Positions 15,342 to 23,696 of a stretch of DNA of 24,427 nt are shown here, in pieces. This stretch comes from an uncultured Bryobacterales bacterium (GTDB lineage Bacteria; Acidobacteriota; Terriglobia; Bryobacterales; Bryobacteraceae). The stretch lies in assembly GCA_937959285.1 (NCBI GenBank), contig CALGAR010000108.1:1-24427 (forward strand), in the 5' to 3' direction. The notes under the pieces were generated by a model that saw only the letters and a program-made list of their open reading frames with translations, had not been told where the DNA came from and did no database searches. The translations under genes were made by a program, and so were the position numbers. How positions within the stretch are numbered: position 1 is the first letter of the stretch; each line of letters begins with the position of its first letter.

Positions 15342-16811
15342 ATGAAGTCGATTACCCGGCCTCTGGCGGCCCTTGCCTCCCCTATCGTGGCAATCAACCG
15401 GTATGTATCCTCGCATCAGCTACTAGTCTTTCTTTTTCTGCTGCTTGCAACGGCAGTGGCGATAGCGGCGCTGAGCTTTGTGCTGGTGACGGAAGCCATC
15501 GCAAGCGCGGAATCGATCGTCGTCCGCGAGACATCGCACGATTTGGCAAACGCGCTGCAGGAGATGGTGGCGGCGGCTAATCGAGGGCTAAAGCAAGGAC
15601 CCTTGAGCGAAGAGGATTACCGCAGGATCAGTTTCAAGGTCCTCGACGCCCGGTCGGACCTACAGGGTGGTTTCTTTGTGGAAGGGAAGATTGTAGGATA
15701 CAGTTCCCCGACCCATGCTGCCCTTGAAAGCAACCTGCGGTTACCGGAGTTTGAGCGGCTCGCTGTCCGCACGGCGTTGAATCGCCATCGCGCGGGCGGG
15801 CCTAGGGAGATGGTCGTTCGAGAGGGAGAGGATCTGATCGTGGTCCTGGTCTCTACCTCCGGTGACATTGACGCATGGGCGATGAAGCGCCTGGATGAGT
15901 TCGCGGACCCCGGAGAGAGCCGGCGCCGTCATCTGCTGATCCTCCTGGCCACCATTTCCCTGTTCTTCGTATTGATCATTACCTACGTAGCCCTCAGATT
16001 TCGTAAAAGCGTCGAGGAGATCCGTTCCGGCCTCGAGCAGATGGCTACGCTGCCCGATTATCGCTTGTCAGTGACAGGAGGCGAACTCGCTGCCGTCGCC
16101 GTTGCCATTAACCAGATGGCGGATAGCCGGCAGCGCCTCGAGCAGGAGCTTCGCCGCGAGGACCGCCTGCGCGCGATGGGCCGGGTTGTGGCCGGCATCG
16201 CTCATGAAATCAAGAACCCGCTAAACTGCATCCGTCTAAGCCTCCAGATGATCGCCCGGACTCACAAGCCGGGAGAGGGCCAGGAAGAGGTGCAGATCGC
16301 CCTTGCCGAAGTGGACCGCATGACCCGCCTCCTCGACTCCCTCCTGCTGTTTCGGGCCCAAAAGCCCGCGAACCTCGTGTCGTGTCCTATTCAGCCGGTC
16401 CTGGACCGGGTGCTCTCCCTGGTGCAGCAGCCTGCCACGGAGAAGGAGGTGACAATTCAGCAGGAGATCCAGGATTCTTCCCTCGCCGCTCTCATTGACC
16501 CCGATTGTCTGCAGCAAAGTTTGATGAATCTTCTTCTAAACGCCATCGAGGCCACGCCTCGCGGCGGCTCAGTCCGTGTGAATGCTTATTCCACCGGCGG
16601 CTCGACAATCATCAGCGTCGCCGATACAGGTCCCGGGCTAACCGAGGAGCAGCAGGAACACTTGTTCGAAGCCTTTTACACGACCAAGCAGAGAGGAACC
16701 GGGTTGGGGCTCGCGGTCACACGCGAGCTGGTGCAAAAGCTCGGAGGCACGATTACCTACCGCAACACTAGGGATGGGGCCCAGTTTGATTTAAAGTTGC
16801 GAACGGCATGA
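15342..16811 (+). CDS. Membrane sensor histidine kinase (ZraS/HydH-like) of the efflux locus
   Basis: This is the sensor of a two-component pair. TM1 is at about 27-50, a periplasmic sensor of about 145 residues follows, TM2 is at about 197-219, then a HAMP-like linker, HisKA and HATPase. The phosphorylated histidine is H288 in GIAHEIKNPLNCIR. The N box is NLLLNAIEATP (N400), G1 is DTGPGL (428-433), and G2 is GTGLGLAV (452-459). The HEIKNPL box is typical of kinases that pair with NtrC-type regulators. The periplasmic part has no Cys and only three His (H66, H125, H149), so no dense metal site is evident. The regulator starts seven bases after its stop, so they form an operon. Confidence 0.93.
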   Translation: MKSITRPLAALASPIVAINRYVSSHQLLVFLFLLLATAVAIAALSFVLVTEAIASAESIVVRETSHDLANALQEMVAAANRGLKQGPLSEEDYRRISFKVLDARSDLQGGFFVEGKIVGYSSPTHAALESNLRLPEFERLAVRTALNRHRAGGPREMVVREGEDLIVVLVSTSGDIDAWAMKRLDEFADPGESRRRHLLILLATISLFFVLIITYVALRFRKSVEEIRSGLEQMATLPDYRLSVTGGELAAVAVAINQMADSRQRLEQELRREDRLRAMGRVVAGIAHEIKNPLNCIRLSLQMIARTHKPGEGQEEVQIALAEVDRMTRLLDSLLLFRAQKPANLVSCPIQPVLDRVLSLVQQPATEKEVTIQQEIQDSSLAALIDPDCLQQSLMNLLLNAIEATPRGGSVRVNAYSTGGSTIISVADTGPGLTEEQQEHLFEAFYTTKQRGTGLGLAVTRELVQKLGGTITYRNTRDGAQFDLKLRTA

Positions 16812-16818
16812 ACGCACG

Positions 16819-18165
16819 ATGTCACGCATTCTGATCGCAGAGGACGAGAAACCCGCCCTTCTGTTTCTCTCCCGGTTACTGACAAAGGAGGGCTACGAAG
16901 TAATTGAGGCCGAGAGCGGGGACGAGGCATGGCGAATTTGCCAGGAGTCGGAGCCCGATCTCGTGCTGCTTGACATCCGGCTTCCCGGACTCAACGGTCT
17001 CGAGATTCTGAACGGCTTGAAGCGTGACCACCGGGACACGGCGGTCATCGTGATGACGGCTGACAGCAACTACGCGACCGCAGTCGAAGCAATGCGGCTC
17101 GGCGCTTTCGAGTTCGTGTCGAAGCCGTTGGACTTCGACCACCTTCTGATTCTGGTGCAGAGGGCGCTGGAATATCGCGCGATGGAACGAGAGGTCCGGG
17201 CGTTTCGCGCTGCCGCGCAGCAATCGGAGGCTCCCCCCGGACGGCTCATCGGCCACACACAGGCGATGCGCGAGGTGTACAAGCGCATCGGGAGGGCGGC
17301 GGCTTCTGACACGACCGTGCTGGTGCGCGGTGAGTCCGGAACCGGCAAAGAGCTCGTCGTCGACGCGCTTCATGCTCACAGCCTCCGCGCCAATGGGCCG
17401 CTCGTCAAAGTCAACTGCGCTTCGATCCCGGAAGCGCTCCTCGAGTCCGAACTCTTCGGGCATGAAAAGGGCTCCTTCACCAGCGCCTCCTACCAAAGGA
17501 TCGGGCGGTTCGAGGAGGCAAACGGCGGAACCCTGTTCCTGGACGAGGTAGCGGAACTGCCGCTCGTTCTACAGGCGAAGCTGCTGCGGGCGGTCCAGGA
17601 GCGGGTGATTTACCGGCTAGGCAGTAACCGGCCGATTCCCGTGGATTTGCGCCTCGTGGCGGCCACGGCTCAGGATCTGGAAGCCATGGTCCAAAGCGGG
17701 CAGTTCCGCGAGGATCTCTATTACAGGCTCAATGTCTTCCGCATCGACGTCCCGCCGCTGCGGGAGAGGCTTGACGACCTTCCGCTGCTGGTCCAGCACT
17801 TCATTTCGCGCTCCCAGCGTCCGGTCACGCTCAACTCCGCAGCTCTCGCCAAACTGTGCTCCTATCCCTGGCCAGGCAATGTGCGAGAACTCGAAAACGT
17901 CATCTCCCGCGCCCTTGCGCTGACACCCGGAGAAGTCATCACGCCGGAGGCGATCGAGCTCTCTCCCCTGCCCTCACAAAGCAGCGTCACAATCCTCGGG
18001 GTGCCTCTTGAGCGAGGTCTGCGGGAGATCGTCGGCCAAGCGGAGAAACAGGCATTGCAGGCGGCGCTGGCCCACGTCCGAGGCAATAAGCGGAAAGCAG
18101 CCGAATTGCTCCGAATTCACCGGAGCCTGCTCTACGAAAAGCTGAAGGAGCACAACGTCGCCTGA
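16819..18165 (+). CDS. NtrC-family sigma54-dependent response regulator (ZraR-like)
   Basis: This activator couples phosphorylation to sigma54 RNA polymerase activation. The receiver domain (1-120) has acidic residues E8-D9, phospho-acceptor D52 (LLDIRLPG), T80 and K102. The AAA+ domain (about 142-365) has Walker A GESGTGKE (171-178) and Walker B GGTLFLDE (236-243). The sigma54-contact loop, normally GAFTGA, reads GSFTSA (218-223). The Fis-type HTH at the C-terminus is HVRGNKRKAAELLRIHRSLL (419-438). Its 448 residues are normal. It probably activates the sigma54 promoter of czcCBA via the palindromes in the divergent region. It ends four bases from the convergent dehydrogenase gene. Confidence 0.94.
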   Translation: MSRILIAEDEKPALLFLSRLLTKEGYEVIEAESGDEAWRICQESEPDLVLLDIRLPGLNGLEILNGLKRDHRDTAVIVMTADSNYATAVEAMRLGAFEFVSKPLDFDHLLILVQRALEYRAMEREVRAFRAAAQQSEAPPGRLIGHTQAMREVYKRIGRAAASDTTVLVRGESGTGKELVVDALHAHSLRANGPLVKVNCASIPEALLESELFGHEKGSFTSASYQRIGRFEEANGGTLFLDEVAELPLVLQAKLLRAVQERVIYRLGSNRPIPVDLRLVAATAQDLEAMVQSGQFREDLYYRLNVFRIDVPPLRERLDDLPLLVQHFISRSQRPVTLNSAALAKLCSYPWPGNVRELENVISRALALTPGEVITPEAIELSPLPSQSSVTILGVPLERGLREIVGQAEKQALQAALAHVRGNKRKAAELLRIHRSLLYEKLKEHNVA

Positions 18166-18169
18166 GGCT

Positions 18170-18934
18170 TCAGCCACGGCCGATGAACGGCATCTTAGTT
18201 GCCATCACGGTCATAAACTGAACGTTGGCATCCAGCGGAAGGTTCGCCATGTAGAGAACCGCGTCGGCGACGTGCCGGACGTCGATGCGCGGCTCTACCA
18301 TGATCGTGCCGTTCGCCTGTGGTACGCCGGCGGTCATGCGCTGCGTCATTTCCGTTGCCGCGTTGCCGATGTCGATTTGCCCGCACGCGATGTCGTAATC
18401 ACGGCAGTCCAGCGAAATGCTCTTTGTCAGCCCGGTGATAGCGTGCTTGGTCGCAGTGTAGGGAGCGGAATTCGGGCGCGGAGCCGTGGCTGAAATCGAT
18501 CCGTTGTTGATAATCCGCCCGCCCCGCGGACTTTGCGTCTTCATTAGCCGGATCGCTTCCTGGGCGCAAAGGAATGCCCCGGTCAGATTGACGCTTACGA
18601 CCCGATTCCACTGCTCGTAGGTAAGATCCTCGATCGGAGTCGGGGGCACATTCATCCCGGCATTGTTGAAGAGAAGGTCGAGACGCCCGAATTCCTGCCG
18701 TATGCGGTCAAAGAGTGAGCGGACGGATTCCGGGTCGCTAACATCGGCAGGTACAACGAGAATCGGCTTTCCCGACGGGCTGGCTGCTCCGGCAGTCCGC
18801 CGCAGTTCCGCTTCGCGTCTGCCGCAGATCACTACCGAGTAGCCGTTGCACTGGAGCGTCAAACTAACCGCCCTGCCGATCCCACTGCCCCCGCCGGTAA
18901 CCAGCGCTACTTTCTGATGCTCAGTTGTTTTCAT
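18170..18934 (-). CDS. Short-chain dehydrogenase/reductase, NAD(P)-dependent
   Basis: This is a classical SDR of 254 residues, cytoplasmic. The cofactor loop is TGGGSGIG (13-20), with ADVSD around D64, NNAG (90-93) and N116. The catalytic residues are S146, Y159 and K163 (YTATK). An Arg-Arg pair after beta-2 (CGRR, 38-41) suggests NADPH preference, though this is only a guide. It begins 12 bases after the DUF1501 stop, so it is probably the last gene of that operon. Context suggests oxidation or reduction of a sugar or sugar acid; the substrate cannot be read from sequence. Confidence 0.9.
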   Translation of the reverse strand: MKTTEHQKVALVTGGGSGIGRAVSLTLQCNGYSVVICGRREAELRRTAGAASPSGKPILVVPADVSDPESVRSLFDRIRQEFGRLDLLFNNAGMNVPPTPIEDLTYEQWNRVVSVNLTGAFLCAQEAIRLMKTQSPRGGRIINNGSISATAPRPNSAPYTATKHAITGLTKSISLDCRDYDIACGQIDIGNAATEMTQRMTAGVPQANGTIMVEPRIDVRHVADAVLYMANLPLDANVQFMTVMATKMPFIGRG

Positions 18935-18946
18935 CCGCTCGTTCGA

Positions 18947-20407
18947 TCATGCCAGAATCGCCTTGACCACGTGCGCCGGTTCGACGCCGGTCAGCTTCTG
19001 GTCCAACCCCTGATACTTGTACGTAAACCGGTTATGATCGATGCCGAACAGATGGAGGATGGTCGCCTGTAAATCTCGCACGTGGACCGGATCCTTGGTG
19101 ATGTTGTAGGAGAAGTCGTCGGTCTCGCCGTGTACCACTCCGCCTTTGACGCCGCCTCCCGCAAGCCATAACGAGAAACAACGAGGGTGATGATCCCGGC
19201 CATAGTCGCTAGCGGTCAGCTTCCCCTGGGAATAGATGGTCCGGCCGAACTCCCCTCCCCAGATCACCAGCGTGTCATTCAGCAAGCCGCGCTGTTTCAA
19301 GTCCTGTATTAAGGCCCAGCAGGCGCGGTCCACATCCTTACACTGGCTCGGAAGAACTTCGGGGAGATTCGAGTGGACGTCCCATCCCCGGTGATAGATC
19401 TGGATAAAGCGGACGCCGCGCTCAGCCAGGCGCCGGGCCATCAGGCAGGAGTTGGCGAAGGTGCCGCCGATTTTCGCCTCGTCGCCATAGAGCTTGTACG
19501 TGCTCTCCGGCTCCTTCGACAGATCGGTCAGCTCAGGAACCGACGCCTGCATCCGGAACGCCATCTCAAACTGCGCGATGCGTGTCCGCGTTTCCGGATC
19601 TCCCAGCTTGGCATACTGAATCTCGTTCATCTCCGCGAGCGCGTCCAACATCCGGCGGCGCACTTTCGTCGGCACGCCGTCAGGGTTGTTGATAAACAGA
19701 ACGGGATCTCCGCTCGAACGCAGCGCAACGCCGGCATGCTCTCCCGAAAGGAATCCGGCACTCCAGAGCCGCGCTGAGATCGCCTGCACATTGGCTTTCG
19801 GATGCGAGTGGCTGGCATTGAGCACGACGAACGTCGGGAGATCCTGATTCATGCTGCCCAATCCGTAGGAGATCCACGAGCCGATGCAAGGTTTCCCCGC
19901 GATCTGGTTACCCGTTTGAATGAAGGTAATCGCCGGCTCGTGGTTAATCGCCTCTGTGTACATCGACCTGATGATCGTGATATCGTCTACGAGCTTGGCC
20001 GTGTAAGGAAGCAGTTCCGAAACCCAGGCTCCGCTTTCGCCGCAGCGCTCGAATTTGAAGACGGACGGTGCGATGGGGAAGCGGCTCTGCTCCGAGGTCA
20101 TGGTGGTCAGCCGCTGGCCCTGGCGGACCGAATCGGGGAGATCCTTATCGAACCAGTCCTTCATCTTCGGCTTGTAATCAAACAGCTCGATCTGAGGGGG
20201 CGCGCCGACCATATGGAGGTAAATGGCGCGCTTTACCTTCGGCGGGAAATGAGGCAACCCGGGCAAGCCGCCGGCGGCCGGTTTCTCTGTTGCCGCTTCG
20301 CTCATCATCGTAGCGAGCGCCACCACGCCGAGACCTCTCGCGCCGCGCGCAAAGAACTGCCGCCGCGTTTCCTGCAAGACCGCTTCCTGTTCTTCTCGGT
20401 ACGTCAT
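18947..20407 (-). CDS. DUF1501 family protein, Tat-exported
   Basis: DUF1501 proteins have an alkaline-phosphatase/sulfatase-like fold and no firmly established reaction. The N-terminus has a twin-arginine motif (TRRQFFARGARGLGVVALA, R15-R16), so folded export to the periplasm is expected. Family landmarks are IYLHMVGAPPQIELFDYKP (63-81), NHEPAITFIQTGN, RRLAERGVRFIQIY and WGGEFGRT...DHHPRCFSLWLAGGG near the C-terminus. The 486-residue length is normal. The ATG overlaps the stop of the upstream PSCyt1/DUF1553 gene as ATGA, so the pair is translated together, the usual arrangement of these two families. Confidence 0.93.
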   Translation of the reverse strand: MTYREEQEAVLQETRRQFFARGARGLGVVALATMMSEAATEKPAAGGLPGLPHFPPKVKRAIYLHMVGAPPQIELFDYKPKMKDWFDKDLPDSVRQGQRLTTMTSEQSRFPIAPSVFKFERCGESGAWVSELLPYTAKLVDDITIIRSMYTEAINHEPAITFIQTGNQIAGKPCIGSWISYGLGSMNQDLPTFVVLNASHSHPKANVQAISARLWSAGFLSGEHAGVALRSSGDPVLFINNPDGVPTKVRRRMLDALAEMNEIQYAKLGDPETRTRIAQFEMAFRMQASVPELTDLSKEPESTYKLYGDEAKIGGTFANSCLMARRLAERGVRFIQIYHRGWDVHSNLPEVLPSQCKDVDRACWALIQDLKQRGLLNDTLVIWGGEFGRTIYSQGKLTASDYGRDHHPRCFSLWLAGGGVKGGVVHGETDDFSYNITKDPVHVRDLQATILHLFGIDHNRFTYKYQGLDQKLTGVEPAHVVKAILA

Positions 20408-23400
20408 TTATTTAGAGCCTCGTCCAGGTTCAGAATCCCATTGGCCACGATCGTGAGGGCTGCGAGTTCCGCGGGATTCGCGCTTTCCATTGCCTCTGAT
20501 TCGCCAACCGAAAGAAGCTTTTTCGCATCAGCCGGATGGGAATCGTAGTAATTCAGATAGTCCGCATGGGCCTTTTTCAAAATTTCGCGTTCCTTCAGGC
20601 TCAGCGTCCGGCTCAGAACGCGTAATGTCATAAAATCCAGGCGCCGGTTCCAGTCTGGCCCGCCCTTCTGCAGCGCCAGCTCTGCAAGGTTTCGGGCTGC
20701 TTCCACAAACTGCGTGTCGTTCATCGTCACCAGCGCCTGAAGTGGCGTATTCGTTCGCTCCCGCCGGACCGTGCAATTCTCGCGGGAAGGAGCGTTGAAG
20801 ATGTCCATCGACGCTGGAGGAGCGCTCCGTTTCCAGAACGTGTACATGCTGCGCCGGTACAGATTGGGGCCCGTATCACGCTTGTAGAAACGGGTATCGG
20901 ACTCGAGCATCGCCACCGCCTCCCACACACCCTCCGGCTGGTAGGGCTTGACGCTCGGCCCGCCAATCCGCCTGTTCAGCAGCCCGCTTGCCGCGAGCGC
21001 CAGATCGCGTATCATTTCCGCATCCATCCGGAAGCGCGGTCCTCGGGAAAGGAAACGGTTATCCGGGTCCTTCTGAAGTTTTTCCGGCGTTGCGACGGCC
21101 GCCTGGCGGTAGGTGGAGGACATCACCATCAGCTTGAACAGCTTCTTCACATCCCAGCCCGACTCACGGAACTCCACAGCCAGCCAGTCGAGCAACTCCG
21201 GGTGAGACGGCAGCTCACCTTGCGACCCGAAGTCCTCCGCCGTCTTTACCAGACCAACGCCGAACACCTCCTGCCAGAAACGGTTGACGGTCACACGCGC
21301 AGTGAGGGGATTGTTCTCATCCACCAGCCACTTCGCCAGCCCAAGCCGGTTCTTTGGATAGGACTCCGGCATCGGCGGCAGCGCCGATGGCACCGCGGGT
21401 TCCACCTTCTCCCTGGGCTGATCGTACATGCCACGGTACAGAATGTGAGCGAACGGCTTTTGGTCACGCCGCTCCATTTGAATATGGGTGACCGCCCCGC
21501 GCCGAGCGAGTTGCTTCCGCTCTTCTCGAAGCGTCCGCAGTTCGTCGGCAACGTTCACATAATCCCGGTACTCGCGCGTCAGGTAGTAGTCGTGCAGGGC
21601 CTCCCGCTCCGCCGCCGAAAGATCCTCCGTTTTCTTCCCGCGCGCTTGCCGCAAGACGGGCCAGGAGGCAACGACGGCGGCCTCCTCTTCCGTAATGGCC
21701 CTGGTAAAGATACGCAGATCGGCGATGGCTCCGCCCGGATTGAAGCGTTTTCCATCGGAACCGACTCGGAGGGGTGCGTATGTCCGGAAGTCGCCCGGCA
21801 TCGGGACGCGATTGCCGCGCCCTTCCGCCCACACATTCTTTCCATCCAGGTACAGCTCGACGCCCGATAACAGCCGGCTTCCATCGTAGGAGAATGCGAC
21901 GTGATGCCATGTCTCGGCCTTGAGCCGGTCAATAGCCATCGCACGAATGGTGTAGCTCCTGTTGGATTGCGTGGTCAGCCTCAGCGATGGGATGCCCCTG
22001 CTCAGCTCCAATGCCCAGCCCCTGCCCTTGCTGTCCGGGTCGCTCTGGCTGACGAGTACGCGGGTCTCCGGTCCCTTTGGCACGTAGATCCAGGCGCTGA
22101 CAGCAAAGGGGCGGTCCGCTTCAAAGTACGCCTGGTTGGGAAAGGTAAGAGACCCCTTATCCTCGAAGTAAAGAGCCTTCCAGCCGGGAATGTGGCCTTC
22201 CCCGATTGTGAGTCCGTCCGCCCGGTCAAACGGTACGCTCTGATTGTGAAGCCTGATTTCGGGTTCTTCCCCTGGTACGGAGAGAGAGAAGACCTCGTCG
22301 GCGGGGTCCAGCGGGCCGTGAATCTTTCCGCGCCCCTCCGTCCCGAGCCACGCCTCAAACTCGACCTTCGATGCCTTTCGGATCTCCGACTGCCGGGCTT
22401 CCGCCTTTTTCTCCTCCTCGTCGAGCTGGCGCCAGCGCGCCCGGTCTTCCTCGCGCGGCACCACGATGACCGGCGGCGTGTCCGAGATGTTTCCATCCAG
22501 CGGATTCTGCAAAGTGTTCCGGAAGAAGGCGGTCAGCGAGTAGAAATCGCGGGTCGAGATGGGGTCGTACTTGTGATCGTGGCAAGTGGCGCAGCCAACC
22601 GTGAGGCCAAGAAAGACAGCCCCGGTCGTGTCGACGCGGTCCTTGGCGTACATGGCCGCGACCTCCTCGGGAATCACCCCGCCTTCGTTCGTCGTCACAT
22701 TGCAGCGGTGAAACCCGGTGGCCATCAACTGATCCATGGACGGGTTGGGCAGCAGGTCGCCCGCGATCTGCTCGATGGTGAACTGATCGAAGGGCATATT
22801 CGCGTTGAAAGCTTTGATGACCCAGTCGCGATACGGCCACATCTCGCGGTAGTTATCAATGTGCAGCCCATGCGTATCGCCGTACCGGGCGGCGTCGAGC
22901 CAGTAGCGGGCGCGATGCTCTCCCCAGTGCGGTGATGCAAGCAGCCGGTCGACCAGAGTCTCGTACGCCTTCGGGCTCGTGTCCTTTACGAAGGCTTCGA
23001 CATCGGCGGGATCCGGCGGCAGCCCCGTGAGATCGAGAGCAACGCGGCGGGCGAGTGTCCGGCGATCCGCAGGCGGAGCCGGTGTGAGACCTTTCGCCTC
23101 GAGAGCGGCAAGGATGAAGCGGTCGATCGGATTTGTAACCCACGCCGTGTTGGTGACAGCCGGAGGTCTTGGACGAACCGGTCGTCTGAAAGCCCAGTGC
23201 TCTTTCCACTCCGCGCCGGAATCGATCCACTTCTGAATCGTCGCAATCTGCTCCGGCTTCAGCTCCTTGTGTGCCTGCGGAGGAGGCATGCGCAGCGCGG
23301 GCTTTGGATGAGTGATGCGCTGAAAAATCAGGCTTTTCCTGGAATCCCCCGGAACAATCGGAGCGCCGTTCTTGCGGGGAGCGAAGGCGGCTTCGCGAAT

Positions 23401-23607
23401 ATCGAGGCGCAGATCCGCCATGCGGGTGCTCTTGTCGGGGCCATGACATTGGAAGCAGGCATCTGAGAGGATCGGTCGTACATCGCGGGCGAAGTCAACA
23501 CCTGCAGGCTTTTTCTGTGCGTATGCAGCCTGCGTCGCCAAAATGCCTAAGGCAACTGGTGCGCACCACACCAAAGAGCGAAGTCTCGAGCTTACGTAGC
23601 TTCTCAC
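20404..23607 (-). CDS. PSCyt1-DUF1549-LamG-like-DUF1553 secreted protein with two CxxCH motifs
   Basis: This is a large exported protein of the planctomycete-cytochrome type. From this start it has 1067 residues: a signal peptide (VWCAPVALGILATQAAYA), a PSCyt1 region with haem motif CFQCH (51-55), the PSCyt2/DUF1549 domain (about 150-370) including a second CxxCH in GCATCHDHKYDP (C339-H343), a concanavalin/LamG-like domain (about 460-625), and DUF1553 to the C-terminus with PSRENCTVRRERTNTPLQ. I chose GTG at 23607 because AGGAG lies seven bases upstream; a TTG at 23643 would add 12 residues with no ribosome-binding site. Function is unproven; the LamG-like part suggests carbohydrate binding. 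It overlaps the DUF1501 start. Confidence 0.92.
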   Translation of the reverse strand: MRSYVSSRLRSLVWCAPVALGILATQAAYAQKKPAGVDFARDVRPILSDACFQCHGPDKSTRMADLRLDIREAAFAPRKNGAPIVPGDSRKSLIFQRITHPKPALRMPPPQAHKELKPEQIATIQKWIDSGAEWKEHWAFRRPVRPRPPAVTNTAWVTNPIDRFILAALEAKGLTPAPPADRRTLARRVALDLTGLPPDPADVEAFVKDTSPKAYETLVDRLLASPHWGEHRARYWLDAARYGDTHGLHIDNYREMWPYRDWVIKAFNANMPFDQFTIEQIAGDLLPNPSMDQLMATGFHRCNVTTNEGGVIPEEVAAMYAKDRVDTTGAVFLGLTVGCATCHDHKYDPISTRDFYSLTAFFRNTLQNPLDGNISDTPPVIVVPREEDRARWRQLDEEEKKAEARQSEIRKASKVEFEAWLGTEGRGKIHGPLDPADEVFSLSVPGEEPEIRLHNQSVPFDRADGLTIGEGHIPGWKALYFEDKGSLTFPNQAYFEADRPFAVSAWIYVPKGPETRVLVSQSDPDSKGRGWALELSRGIPSLRLTTQSNRSYTIRAMAIDRLKAETWHHVAFSYDGSRLLSGVELYLDGKNVWAEGRGNRVPMPGDFRTYAPLRVGSDGKRFNPGGAIADLRIFTRAITEEEAAVVASWPVLRQARGKKTEDLSAAEREALHDYYLTREYRDYVNVADELRTLREERKQLARRGAVTHIQMERRDQKPFAHILYRGMYDQPREKVEPAVPSALPPMPESYPKNRLGLAKWLVDENNPLTARVTVNRFWQEVFGVGLVKTAEDFGSQGELPSHPELLDWLAVEFRESGWDVKKLFKLMVMSSTYRQAAVATPEKLQKDPDNRFLSRGPRFRMDAEMIRDLALAASGLLNRRIGGPSVKPYQPEGVWEAVAMLESDTRFYKRDTGPNLYRRSMYTFWKRSAPPASMDIFNAPSRENCTVRRERTNTPLQALVTMNDTQFVEAARNLAELALQKGGPDWNRRLDFMTLRVLSRTLSLKEREILKKAHADYLNYYDSHPADAKKLLSVGESEAMESANPAELAALTIVANGILNLDEALNK

Positions 23608-23614
23608 GAACCAA

Positions 23615-23619
23615 CTCCT
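23615..23619 (-). promoter_or_regulatory. Ribosome-binding site deciding the start of the PSCyt1/DUF1553 gene
   Basis: AGGAG on the minus strand ends seven bases before the GTG at 23607. The product from this GTG begins with a short positively charged stretch and a hydrophobic core, a better signal peptide than the version starting at TTG 23643. Confidence 0.6.
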
Positions 23620-23667
23620 GCGAGGGCTGTGGAGCACCCCCAAATAGAGTAACGCCGATCACACTTG

Positions 23668-23696
23668 AGTGCCAGCCCTTTTCTATAGGCTGCACT
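23668..23696 (-). terminator. Hairpin at the 3' end of the enolase-superfamily gene
   Basis: On the minus strand AGTGCAGCC (23696-23688) pairs with GGCTGGCACT (23677-23668), nine pairs with one bulged base, across a ten-base loop. It begins at the final base of the TAA stop. No T-run follows. It could be a partial terminator or a 3'-end stabiliser separating this gene from the PSCyt1/DUF1553 gene 88 bases downstream. Confidence 0.4.

Noticed and set aside
18160..18185. Possible bidirectional terminator between the converging regulator and SDR genes
   Set aside because: The genes are four bases apart and the only inverted repeat is very short with a two-base loop and no T-run.
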